From Rhea pennata (Eukaryota > Chordata > Aves > Rheiformes > Rheidae), in the NCBI RefSeq assembly GCF_028389875.1, contig NC_084663.1:19854666-19918665 (forward strand): a DNA stretch of 64,000 nt. Direction: 5' to 3'. Each line of letters begins with the position of its first letter. Position 1 is the first letter of the stretch. Shown piece by piece: positions 36,751 to 49,450 of this stretch. A program made the translations under genes and the position numbers. Below the pieces are notes generated by a model that did not search any database, was not told where the DNA came from, and saw only the letters and a list, made by a program, of their open reading frames with translations.

Positions 36751-37682
36751 CCATTACACTGACCTTTGCATTTGCCCTCTGTTATGTTTAACAGTGAAAA
36801 AAAGACCCAATCTAAATTACCATAGGCAGTTTTGGAGTCATATGGCTCTAGCACTGAACAAGGTTTTTATTAGACTGAAGTAAATTTCTGACTCTGATTC
36901 ATTGTTGACAACTGATGGGCTTCATCTGACAAAACACAGCCAGCTGAAATGTAGATTTATGCTTCTGAAATAACTGTCGAGTTTTCCTTTATAGCTGATA
37001 GGAAGAAACAGGAACTTCTAAAGAGCCATCCATCTTATCCTAAAATAGACAACTAAAATAAGTCAGATGAACTGCATCCTAAGAGTATCTTTATCTCTCC
37101 ACTGACAAAGAAGATCCAAAGCAGACACACGCATTGCAGACACCTAGTCAAAGGAGACTAATCACACCATTTCTGCCTGCAACTTTCCTATGTCTTTCCT
37201 ACCAATCTTCTTTCTTCAAAGGAGTATTGTGCTTTTTCTTACAGTGGCAGCGTGATCCATTAAAGAAACAGGTCAGAAAAGCACAACAACAACAAAAAAT
37301 AATAATTATAGCAAGTCTCAGGGGTTAAACATTATGTAAATGTTCTAAGTATACATTTGAAAGACCTATTTTAGTGTAGTTGTGCTCTTCATAGTATATT
37401 TTCTAAGTGAAAGAAGTAAGATCACATTAAGCCCATAAATTCCACTTCTATTTCTTACTGCCACAATAATTACAAAATGAGTTATAATATTGTCTTTTGC
37501 AAAAGTATTCTCTTTATGAATGTCCTTATCTTACAGCATAGTTTTTTTTGTTCAAAATAGCTTTTATTGTTCAAAATCTGAGAAGTATCCTTTTTTATTT
37601 CAATAAACAGAAGTAAATGTTAATGGTTTTTTGCCATCATTCTGAAAGAAATAATGAACATGGCTACATAAGCATATTTTCA

Positions 37683-37720
37683 ACTTGTGTGTGCAAGTTG
37701 AGAAAGTTGCACACACAAGT
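37683..37720. repeat. Perfect 14-bp inverted repeat with 10-nt loop
   Basis: ACTTGTGTGTGCAA (37683-37696) and TTGCACACACAAGT (37707-37720) are exact reverse complements. A second, nested palindrome CAACTTG/CAAGTTG (37682-37688, 37695-37701) competes for the left arm. There is no T-run directly after it and no coding context. Confidence 0.9.
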
Positions 37721-38044
37721 ATCTCTTTTTATATAGACTGAGTTTAGAAAAAAGCAATAATAAATACATGATGAACTTTTGATAGTGGCATAAAAACATA
37801 CAATTCTCTATGTTTCTTTTTTATAACATTTGCACAAAAGATGTTTCTCTGGTAGATGTTTCTGTTTATTCAATATTTATTGATGTTTCATTTTACAAAC
37901 TCTTGACCTAAATCTGTATGTTTTTTTGTAAAATGAATACCTGTATTTTAATACACTGTGTATCTTGTAAGTGGAAGGACTTTTCTTTTACAGACAAACT
38001 ATTGTGATTTCTTTTAGTACCGTCTGTAAAACTTGAAGTCTCTA

Positions 38045-38086
38045 ACAGATTAAATGATTAAACATACAGATTAAATGATTAAACAT
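38045..38086. repeat. Perfect tandem duplication, 2 x 21 bp
   Basis: The 21-bp unit starting ACAGATTAAATG occurs twice in succession without mismatch. Confidence 0.95.
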
Positions 38087-41000
38087 CTAAAACAATAATC
38101 CCATTCAGGATTTAATGCAACTTTATTGTATTGGGTTTGTAAGGATTAAAGTGATAATGTAACATAAAAAATAGATTCTTTCCAAAAACATAACAGCTAT
38201 GTTTGCAGGTGTGTAATATAAACCCCAAAGATCATGCAGCTATGTAGTTAGAACATTCAGAGACAGACAGAAAGAAAACAAGATATAGATCTTCTAACAT
38301 TTTCAAACATAGTCACCTCATGTCTGTAATGATATGCATTTAGCTATATAATTTGTGTAGTAATATTTTCAAAGTAAAGCTTTCGAATCTGGGTGCCAAA
38401 GATACTTCATTGACCTATGTTATTTCGAATACTGATTAAAGGTTGTACAAATAAACTCCAATCTAACAGCAAGATATTTATTGCCATTTTAGTATACAGA
38501 CAGCAGTCTTGCCAGCTCTGGCTGTTGCATCTCACAAACTGAAGAAAGGTCAGCGCTGGTGGGTGTTTCAGGGATGCGAATGATTCAGCAATTGACAATT
38601 CAGTATGACTTAGCTCTGAACTGGATCCCAGCACAGTCCTAAGTTAAACTGGTCTGCAGGAAACACCATTTACAGATGTAAAGCTGAAGGCTTTACAGTC
38701 AGCTTGAAATCACTTGGTGCCTTCTATAAGTAAGTAATTTAGGGGGTACTGTGAGTAGAGAGAAAAGCTGTAGAACAGCTCATGCATGCTTCGTTCTAGA
38801 GAAGTATCCAGGATAATGAAACGTATCCCATCAGATACCTGCCACGGTAGCTCTTTTTGCCTATATATTAACCTTAAAAGAATCAATATGTTTTCTAGCT
38901 TGTTACATAACTTTGCTTTAGGTTAGTTTGTGCCATTCACGCATAGAAGAAAGTGGCATGTAGACAGTCTCCATCCATGGAAATTAGAAGGCAGACTTTT
39001 TGATTATTCCAGGGGGACTCTTCCTATCACCTTTGCTCGTATGCAAGGAGGCATATGAAATGCTAATTTATTACCTGAAATATTTAGAGCTGTATCATAA
39101 ATGCCTTATTCATATTACTGTCAATTGTTCACACATGTTCATTTATGACAATAACAGTTCACCTGGACTCTATCGATTTCCTATGTTAAAGTAAGAACTT
39201 TAAAAGGACTATGTTTTTAATGTTTTTAACTTTCTGAAGTCTTTACTTTTAGGGCTAAAACTGATTGAATATGATTTCTATCTCAACATAATCTTGTATT
39301 TCTGGATGTGAGAACCCTAAATTAAGATATTTTAGACTTAGGAAACAGAGAAAAAAATGATCTTCATTTTCTAATAAGAGATTTTCCTAGCCATGCTCTT
39401 TGAATATGTATATTTGTATTTGACATGGGAACCTGACCTTAATTAAGACTTTAAAATTCCAGTGTAATGCAGCAATATTATCAATATAAATTGAATGCTG
39501 AACCAAACATGGGAATCATAATACAAACATAGTTTTCTGGGAATAGTTCAAATGTCTTTATTTTTCACTTCTCTGTTATTAAATCCCATTTCTCACACTC
39601 CAGCTGCAGTCCTAAGGGCTCACGTGTTCCCAGCCCAGTAGGAGGATTTCCTTCTCTCTGTATCCTCAAGGACATATGGTTAAAGGATGCCATACAAAAG
39701 GCATAATGCTCTACAGATCTATGGATCATATAGTTTCCCGTGTTTGCAATCCTAAACTCTAGTCTACTCCAAAAATAGTCTTATTTATGCCATAAGAATA
39801 AAGGAGCAAACAAAAGTGTTGTCATAATCATTTCTTTTATACATTTCATCTTTGTGTGCACACAGCTAAACCTTCTCTTTTGCTTTTGTGAGGAGAGTAA
39901 ATCTAGGTTTGACCTAAGACCTTTCTGAAAATTGAGCTGACCTGGAATCATAGGTAGGTAAAGCACAGTAATAATAGAAGTTGAAAATCAATACAGTTTG
40001 CTTTACAGGGTCATACTGAAGTCATTTTGCTTTCAATGATAAAATGATATTTGGATTTTGTAAGATTTTTTTTCATTACCAATTAACTTCATAGCATCCT
40101 TGTGCCGCAGCTGCTAACGTTCTTGCCAGTGAATTTGTTTCATTTCAGCTTTTGAAAACTGTGGCAACCTAACACTTATAAAATAACTTTTAAATACGAA
40201 AATATTCTCTATACCAGAGTAATTGTTCAGTGTTTACACCAAATGAACTTGCTACCACTTATATAATACTAAGTAAGAGTGTTATACAGAGTTAATACAA
40301 CCAGAAGAATGTTGTATGTAACATAATGCATACTGTTTGCTTTTTAAGCCTTTTGCTGATTTCTTCACGTAAACTGAATCTCTTGGAATAGATTGCTGAA
40401 GAGAAAATTTAAAAGATAAAATACATTTTCAAACAAAGATGCACTAATTTGAAAATTCCTCCTGAAATATAGACTGCAATTCTCATTGTCTGTAACAAGC
40501 CTGAGTAATCAAGGCAAGATGGGGAGAGTGGTAATGTCTCTTTCTTAAATATCTATCATACAGGAACCTGTCGAACACCTTCATAGCCATACTGCAATTT
40601 TATAGTGTGATACAAACTTAGGAGTCACAGTCAGTAGATCTGCATAGCTGCTGTGCTTTGCAACTGCTTCCAGTCCTTTCATTTTCACTATTATAGATAG
40701 AAATGCTGAAGTACCATGTAGGCTGTAAAGACATTTTCTTTTGTTTATTTTTATTTTATTATTTTGTTTGTGTCTAAAAGATTTGAAATATTTCTTGCTG
40801 TTGGAAAAGAAACAGACATAAGACTTTCCCTATAGCACGTTGTGCTATTCTTCTCCATTTCTTTACCCTTTTGAAAACGTGAAGTTCATGGTGAGTTAAA
40901 TTTTCCCAGTTACTCAGTACAGGACTACATCTATGTCTACTAAAGTAATGGATTTTACTTTGGATTAACCACTTGTTTCAGTGTTCTGTCAATAGTGAGT

Positions 41001-41399
41001 GTTTTTGAAAAATCCCTCCCTGGATTGCTTCATTTTCAGTAGTAAGTCTGTTATAACAATTAGATATATTCATTTCCCATTGACTTTTAGTAAGGAATAA
41101 AATGACTTTTTTATCTTGTTTCATTATTTCATTGTGATTTTAATCAAGCATACAGCATCACGAACCAGTCAGGAAAAAACATGCTACGACTGTATTGTAG
41201 ACTTTGTGTTTATACTGTGAGAGATTTTCTGTCACAGTTCTTTCTCTATTGACAGTCGGGTTTTTTGTTTGTTTGTTTTCTCTCTGAGGACAGAAGAGGA
41301 TTATATTAAAGCCACATTGTGCCACACTATTGCTAAAATGAAAGCCATGAATGAATTAGTTTCTATTGAATCAGGTATAAAATCTGGTTACTATAATGG

Positions 41400-41720
41400 C
41401 AGCACTAATAGAGACATTCACCAGCACCAGGCACAAGAAGTGTAGTGAGAAATAAGCAGTTGAGCATTAAGGAGGACCAGCAGGGAGGTGGACTTTAACC
41501 TAGGACACAGAAAAAAGAAACAAAGGAACCATAAGACTGATTCTGGAGGACAAGATAAGGAAGTAGAAGAGCCAGACAACTATTCAAGAAATTAGTAACC
41601 ATAAAGACTGGTTCCAAGGGACAGGAATTAGAAGAACCACTATGCAGAAGTAAAATAAGTAAAGACCACACCTAGAAACTACAGATAGGACCAGCCAGGA
41701 GCTGGAAGCCCCCAAACACT
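41400..41720. repeat. Degenerate tandem repeat, unit about 70 bp
   Basis: AACCATAAGACTGATTCTGG at 41527 recurs as AACCATAAAGACTGGTTCC at 41597, 70 bp later, and both are followed by GGACA(A/G)GA and GAAGA(G/A)CC. Weaker echoes precede (GGAGGACCAGCAGGGAGG, about 41470) and follow (AAAGACCACACCTAG, about 41661). The number and limits of the units are uncertain. Confidence 0.5.
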
Positions 41721-42189
41721 GATTTTATGACTGGTTCAGAACTATGGGGTGGATGCTAGACTGAAAAGGTATAATTACCCAGGAATTTGTTCAAATGAAG
41801 TTCCTCTTCAAAGGCACCTAGTTCAAGCTATCGTTACTGCATAATGTGTCATTAAAATTTATTTTGCTCTGATTTGGCTTTGAACTTTTGTCTCAATGGG
41901 AACCTAGGGTTGGACCCTGTTATAGTGCCCGGCAAGCCTAATTTTCCATAACAATAAGTGATGAATAAAAATCATTGACTTCGACAATCTTCCATCTACC
42001 TGCAAGTGGAAATGAGCACGTACATTGGCAAAAATACCACAAAGCCAAATTAAGGCATCTCTTTTCACTAGATTTTTATTATTTTTTTTCTGCACTTCAC
42101 TTCTGTAATTGCACACAATATGAACGGAAAGACTTTTCCCTGGTCTCAGCGTTCTAATAAGCATCATTCACGTGTTCTATACACAATGT

Positions 42190-42360
42190 TGATGTTATCA
42201 TTATTAATCATCCTGATTCATTAGGCAGCAGCTGATTACTCTAAAATCTCAACTTTGGGCCTTTTTTCTAGCAATGTTAATCAAGTACAGCTATAACTGA
42301 TGATGAAATGGAAAATTGGGCATTTTCGCCATCTCAAAGGCTAGTTTTCTAGATTAGTAA
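42190..42360. promoter_or_regulatory. Candidate conserved non-coding element
   Basis: A repeat-free block with ATTAATCATC, GATTCATTAGG, the E-box CAGCTG (42229-42234), GATTA and TTAATCAAG motifs in close array, and a retained CpG (TTTTCGCC). The clustering looks like homeodomain/bHLH enhancer DNA. This is inference only; conservation cannot be tested here. Confidence 0.25.
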
Positions 42361-42622
42361 TACTCAAAGGAAAAATATTCCCCTTTAAAGCTTTATTGCG
42401 TAAAGAAATACGTAAAATAAATCTTTGGATTTATTTTATTTAAAATAATAATTTTAGAGCTGTACTTGATTAAATCAGAAAAAAAGAAGAAAAAAAAATC
42501 ATACATTCTACTGTAATTCTTATTCGAACCACATACTTCACCTCAGTAGGCAATAGACATTTAAATAAGTCAGATACAAAACTCAGCATTGGAAAGAAAC
42601 GAATAAGAGGGAAGTAGAAAGG

Positions 42623-42667
42623 TTTTTTTTTTTTGTTTGTTTGTTTTTTTTTTTTTTTTTTTTTTTT
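42623..42667. repeat. T-rich tract with TTTG units
   Basis: T12, then GTTTGTTTG, then about 24 T. Confidence 0.95.
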
Positions 42668-45600
42668 GAAAGGGCTGAAAGTTTAAAAGCTTTGATAAGA
42701 GGATTGAGGGAGGTTTTGTGAGGTTTTGTGTGCATTTTCTGTGTTCTTTTTTTTCTTTTAATAGATGACAGACAAAAGTGCTGCACTTTCTCCTTGGGAC
42801 CTCTCCTTCTCTTTGTAATTTTGAGACTTTACTATAGGTTGAATAAACTGCAATTCTTAGTGCTCAATGTGCTTAGTTTAGAAAGATGCTTGTTCTTTTG
42901 TATCTTAGGATCTACAGTTCTCTAGTGTCTCAAAACATTGAACTCTGGTCAAATTTATCTGTTTGGCTTCACTGCTGGAAAGCCATTAACATTTTTTTCT
43001 ACCAATATTAGAAATATTTCTCAGATATTTAGGAGAGAAATTACAGTCTTACAAAAGCCATCCAAAAGGCAGTGTGGATTTTGGATTCCTTTTCGACTCT
43101 TCTTAGTCTTTCCTTACATGACATTTAATGTCCATATTTCCTTTCTCTGGAGAAACTGATTAAAAATAATTCCATACATTGTGAATCAACAAGTTCTGGC
43201 TACTTATTTCTAATTAAATCACAAATTGGCAGTACATGGTTGCTGGTACCCACAGATAATAAATCAGTCACTTAATTGGGCTCAGTCTTGCATTATGTAA
43301 GTATCTTTTATTAGTCATCTTAGTTAGAAGCCAAATTTTCAGCACAGTCTCACATGGATTTCTATTTTGTACAAGAGAAATAAATCAGTTCACTATTTGA
43401 ATAAAATGAAAATTGAGTCTATGGTTTGAAAATATAGCTTATATGTTCTGTGTTTATTTCTTTTCAAGGAATTGGTTTATTGAACCAAACTCTCATAAGG
43501 CATTTGATAAGTATCACTCTATATAATGATTTCTATCGTTCTGTAACTTTCTGCCACTAAGAAATTCAAATGTCAAGTCAGTGAACTTTGAGAGACCTTC
43601 AGTTACCAATGCCATTATCCTCTAGCTGCTCATCTGAATGGAAAAAAAAATTGCAGGATTACTCCCTCATCTTTGCTTTCAAGGAATCTATGAATTTGGC
43701 CTGTGCATAGCATGTCCTTACTTGTCCGCACTCCTTGACTATTATGTAATAAAAAGTATATTTTTATTCTTAAATTTAATTTTATAAAAGCAGCACTTTC
43801 CTCATTTAGAGCTTGCATGCAGCTTCATATCTACTCATGTTAATGGTAAAAGTGTATCTGACATTTTTAAAATTAGGTGAATACATTTTGTCAGTCTTAC
43901 CTGGATTCTATAAAACATAAATTACTTTCTTTTCGACAGTGTTTATCTCCAGCACATCCCAGAGCATTAATATTTCTGGCATTACTTTTAGAACAAACAG
44001 CCGAGAGTAAGTGATCCTATTTCTTATTTCTTGTCACCAGGAGAATTGTTTATTAAGCACAGACAAAAAAGATGCTTCATAAGTGTCACTATGGGCAAAA
44101 CATGAAGGCTGTGAGGTTTCACAGGTGACACTGAGGGCATACTTTGGCCTTTGTTGGCAATGACATTTGAAGAGGAATAATTTCAGTTTGACGGCCAAAC
44201 CATAACCAAATCAATGGAACAGACAATGAGTGGCGTAAAGTTTCATTTCAAAGAGACTATTTTTTTGTATGAGTGATATCAGGATACATGGACGCTGTCT
44301 GTCATTTTCACATGCTAATTCCTCAAAGTAAACTTGAAGCCTGACAGCCAATCTTGAGATCATTTACCTGATTTTTCTCCATCCTTTATGAAGAATTTAT
44401 TTGAATACACACATTGAAGGAGTTGAAAACCACTCTCAGGTTCTGAGTGCCACTTAAAAAGAAGTCTAATTATTCTAACACTTCTAAAAAAAGATTATCA
44501 AATATTTATCCAGAGATTGCCTCTTTTTAAACGCATGCATTCAAAATAGCATTGATTCATTTGCAAATAAGAGAAACACACAATAAAATAGCCTTATTTT
44601 TTTCATACTTTTTCACTTCTTTCCAATAGTTCCAGGTGAATTCAGATGGCTTGAAGAGTAGGAAAGAATCCGAAAAGTATGTAGCTCTTCAAAATACAGG
44701 AGTAAAATAGCAACCCTTTTTCAATGTTAAATGTAACATTGATGCAGACTGACCACTTTACTAACTCCCAAAGGATCAGATATATTACTCTAACTACACA
44801 GTAGTGTCTCATATTGCCCTTGTCACATGAAAAAAAATCAATAATATGTGGCAAATGTATCTACAGAGTAGGTCATCCATGAAAATAAGAGATTTTGTGT
44901 GAAAGGCTTAGCCCAGAATATAAAATCTGTTTAAGAAAAATCAGAACAAGATGACATCCACAATGAATTATTATTTATATTTTCCAGGAGAAAAAAAGGT
45001 CATAGAAATCTACTCTGGCTGAGGCAAACTGACAATTCATTTTTACAGTGGGTGGCAGCCTATTTTAACATTACTGTAAAATACTGAAATAATCAAACAA
45101 CTCGCTTTATATACTGCCGTAAATGTATATCAATTTTCACATAACATATGAACATTAAATTGCTATGTTTAAAGCAAAATAAAAAATTCAGGGTCAGGAA
45201 CAAACATATATGAAAAGACCAAAAGGTTTTGAGGGTATTTTTACATTCCTGGTTTGGAGAGCAATTTTACTTTTTCTTTGTGGGTGTCAGAAGGGTGAGG
45301 CAGTTTTTCTATCTAATTTTCAACTTTGAAATAAGCAGAATATCATTACTTACTGTTTTCTTCTGTTTTTGTGGAGAAAAAAAAATCTTACAGCCTAAAA
45401 GATCCCTAAGATCAGATTTATTGGGAGCAAAACATTGCATCTTAAATGGTGAATATTTTGAAATAAAAATTATCAAAGCTTGTTTGTTTTGTTTCCAGGT
45501 TTCCAGGTTATAAACTTTTCATTTATAAACCACTTAAATAAAGCATCATAATCTTTCACATATGCTACACCTGTTTTGTTTAGTTGAAACTGTTCGTTGT

Positions 45601-47093
45601 ATTTTACTCACTTCTGTTGCCCTTAATTTTGTTCTTTCTAAGAAACATTTCATTCCTCTGCAATTGCCTTACTGAACACTGTTAAGACAAATTAATTAAG
45701 TACAATAAGCTAATCATGGAAAATGTGAAGATTATTTTTTTGAACCTGGATAAAGGCTCATTAGCATCTGAGGCTGGCTAGTTGAATAATGAGGGTTTGT
45801 GCAATGTGACAGCTCTAAAGAAAGCTGTGGAGGTAAAGCAATCCGGCTAGCTAACAAAGGTTATGACCATAGGGCCAGGACTGAAGGATGTTTTAGATAA
45901 AGATTAGGTGGAAATGTTGAGAGAAAGGAAGAGAAAAATGATCAGCGCTGAGGCCAAGGTGCTGTACAAGAGTTGCTCAATTCTGTGCAGAAGCAATGGA
46001 TGTTCAGTATGGTCATTACCCTTTTCCTAAATGTCTGTAACTCAGACAGAAGTTGTATCATGTCTATTGTATCATGTCCAGACGTTATGTGCAATGATTT
46101 AATTATATTTGAAAACTGCTTGCAGAACTGTTATCTAGACAACGAAGACAGAAAAGGTAAATGCCACAGAATAATGACTTTACTAGCTAACAAAACAGAT
46201 TAAAAGACAGTGAAAAGCTTAGATTTAAACTTCCTAAAGGAGTAAAGATAATATTGGTTTCATATCTTATTCACATCTTATTCAAAGTGAAATGCAGAAA
46301 CCCTGGAAAGATTTCAGTATCACAACATAGCTTTAATGATATGAACAAAAGGAAAAGAAAAAATACCACCTCTCTAGTACTGACTTGATATTTTGTTAGG
46401 TGGGAAATTTATTTACAACTTTGTTAAATGTTCAGCCAAATCATAGAAGCAAACTAGAAAATTAAGAAATTAGAAACAGCCAGGCAGTGTATATACTCAA
46501 CTGAGCTGCAAAGATCAGAACACAGCCATATCTCACTCCAAAACTAGTCTACAATAACAAAGGGAGAAAAATATATCTACTAAAAGTTTTTACTAGCTCT
46601 GCCTTTTTGATTATCATATGCATATGTATTAATTCATATATAAAATAAATTACATCTTAATTATGTATTTTGGGAGAGATAATTGTATATCTATGGTAAC
46701 GTAATGTGCCTTTTAAGTATTGCTTACTATGCAATGTGGTAAAATAATAGCTATTTAATTTTCACTCGATAGCTACTTTCAGGAGCTCGGTGAATGCTTA
46801 GGTTATGGTAGCTTCTTCTGTGAATTAATAGTTGAAGTGAGGGCAGCGGTTCACTGAATGTAATTGTGTATTATCTCCTATTTTATTAAATAAGAAATGT
46901 TAAAAGAAGGCCCAGCAGAAAAAGCAGCTAATTGCACTGTGCTTCACAGAGACCAGGAATATTATGTCTTTGGTGAAAGGACAGACAAATGGGAGTACTG
47001 TCAGTAATTATTCAGCTCTAAAAATACATCAGTCTCATCCTTTCTCTCTCCTGAGTGAGTCGAAAGTTACTGTTTTGTGTCACTTAAAATGAC

Positions 47094-47101
47094 ATGCAAA
47101 T
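47094..47101 (+). promoter_or_regulatory. Octamer (POU-factor) motif
   Basis: Exact ATGCAAAT, the consensus octamer bound by POU-domain proteins, inside a repeat-free block (46900-47160). An 8-bp match arises by chance about once per 65 kb per strand in random DNA, so function is uncertain. Confidence 0.3.
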
Positions 47102-48401
47102 GCAACCAAGATTAATGAAATACAATAATGTGTCCAATAATGCTCTAACTTCACCCTTGGCCATCCCAGTGTTTGCCTTGCAGGTAGATCAGCAAAAACC
47201 CATCAGCACTGTTCTCTGAGGCCTCAGGGAATGCACAACCCAGAAGTGGGTGCCCACGTTACCTACATGGCACATCAAGAGCAAGGCACCTAGAAAGGGC
47301 TCTGTATCACAGTTCCACACCTGGAATAGAAATCTCCCTGAACTACACGCTAGAAAGTGATGAGCCGAAGATGGGTCTCATTCCTTAATCTTCTAAAAAA
47401 CTTAAGTTTCTAACTCTTGGTTCAGAAAAATGCACATCTCTCCGAGCAGAATTCACAATCATGAATCTTGCTTCAAGTTTGCCCTAGTTGAAGATAATTA
47501 TTTTTCAGAATAGATAAAAACTTCACAGCCGAGAGACAGCATTATTTCGCTGCACAAATGAAAGCAGTGTTTGATCATAGCTCCCATGCTGCTTTACAAT
47601 AGCTCTAATCACTAGCGAGTGCGGTACAGAAGAACGGCTTCTCCTAATGACATTTGCTTTGCATTTAACAAATCAACACTTTCTGGTCCAGAAGCAAAGT
47701 GAGAGTAGCTGTCTGACTTGATACCACTAACTTCAGAGCTAAACGCAGTATAAGATACTGGCACTATAATACTGTCAAAGGTATCTTTTGGGTTTAGGTG
47801 TCCATGCTCTGCATTTCAATTGGTTATCTGAGTTACTCTCATTATACATGACATATACAGACTCTATGTACTCAATATACAGTCTCAAAGGTGCTTGGAA
47901 AGTCAGCTGTTACAGAACTGCATGGCATATGATACAATTTGTCCACAATATCTGGGCTAACCTAAGTTAAAGCTCCTCCAAAATTATTGAAACCTTTCAG
48001 AACAGCTCGCCTTGAGTCTCCACAGAGGAAAATGTTCCTTACTGCTTCAGATTCATTCAGCTCTTCTGCAAATGAAATGAAATGTAGAAACTAGAAAGTC
48101 ACTGAGTCAGTGAGGAAATACTGCATTTTTTGGAAACACATACCTCTGCAGAAAGCTGTCAGTTAAGCACTTGACTTTGCAGCACATTCTCACCAAAGGT
48201 CCTTTAAAAAGATTTAGTAATTGTTATATCCCCTTAAACAGCTATATAGAATTTATTAAAAAAAGTAAATGGTTGTATCAAAATGTATTAAACAATCATA
48301 AATCAATGTATAGTGGTGTTAGATTACTATGTATTATACACTGTGCAAGTAGTTATTTGATGGCTTTTCAATGGCAGCATATTCATTTTTAAGGGAAAAC
48401 A

Positions 48402-48840
48402 TACGAAGATGATCAGAGGGCTGGAGCATCTGCCCTATGAGGAACGGCTGCGAGAGCTGGGCCTCTTCAGCCTGGGGAAGAGAAAACCAAGTGGGGATCT
48501 GATCAATGTGTCTAAATACCTGAAGGGAGGGTGTCAAGGGGACAGGGACAAACTCTTTTCAGTTGTCCCATGTGACAGGACTAGAGGCAATGGGCAGAAA
48601 TTGAAGCACAGGAAGTTCCGCCTGAACGTGAGGGGAATTTCTTCCCTGTGAGAGTGACGGAGCACTGGCACAGGTTGCCCAGAGAGGTTGTGGAGTCTCC
48701 TTCTCTGGAGATCTTCAAGGCCCACCTGGATGCAACCCTGTCTAACATGCTCTAGGTGACCCTGCTGAGCAGGGAGGTTGGACTAGATGCTCTCCAGAGG
48801 TCCCTTCCAACCTTACTGATTCTGTGATTCTATGATTCTT
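48402..48840 (+). mobile_element. Young-subfamily CR1 3' fragment
   Basis: 5'-truncated CR1. The ORF2 frame is open from 48409 ([52 protein letters not shown]) until a one-base deletion in a G run at 48632-48635 (four G here, five in the 15.2- and 23.5-kb copies). Beyond it [13 protein letters not shown] is read in another frame to the TAG near 48752. The 3' end is complete, with hairpin and ATTCTGTGATTCTATGATTC. It preserves the Tyr codon that is a stop in the 23.3-kb copy. Confidence 0.97.
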
Positions 48841-49419
48841 TCCAACCTTCAAAGACAGTTACTGATTTTGGACCTACTATGTTTTCTTTTTTTAAGTGGC
48901 AGATTATATAAACTATGTCAGTGACCCAATGGTTGCTGAAGCCCTAGATCCTAGATAATCCTCTTTGAGATTATCATTCAATCTCTACCTCTAGCAAAAA
49001 TTACCTTCATGTATGGTGAAACTGGGACCTTGGAACTGGCTTTTTCAGACTTGTAATTTATATCTCCCATTACTGATAGTGCTGGGATGCAAAGTGAAAA
49101 TCCTTTGATATAGACTGTAGTATTACTGTGTCAGCTCCAAAGTCATTTTTCATTACAGAAATGACCTTAAAATACCAACAAAACTCTTCAAAGAAACCAT
49201 TGTTGCTTCATTTTTCATCCAGACTGATTATTTTCTTCAATGCCTGCAGTCATTTTACTGCAGAAATGATCTCAAATGCCTAACATAGGTTGTCCTCTGT
49301 TCAGTTTCTTTTTTCCTTCTTTGCCTTTCCTGGATAACAGTCCATAGATTTGTATGTACAAGAATTCATTATCTGGGGCTGGAAGTATATGAAGCTTATG
49401 AAGCTGTCATATGCAGTTT

Positions 49420-49422
<3 letters not shown>

Positions 49423-49450
<28 letters not shown>
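49423..49450. repeat. T28 homopolymer
   Basis: Twenty-eight consecutive T. Confidence 0.9.

Larger units (their letters stand above)
35120..48400. other. Long unique AT-rich stretch without recognised genes
   Basis: About 13 kb free of recognisable transposons. It holds simple repeats (T-rich at 35771-35799, TA-rich at 36724-36750, T-rich at 42623-42667), a 21-bp tandem duplication at 38045-38086, a 14-bp perfect hairpin at 37683-37720, a degenerate repeat of about 70 bp at 41400-41720, and unique blocks with homeodomain-type motifs (about 42190-42360, 44130-44400, 45660-45890, 46900-47160, 47580-47760). No exon could be supported. Confidence 0.5.
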
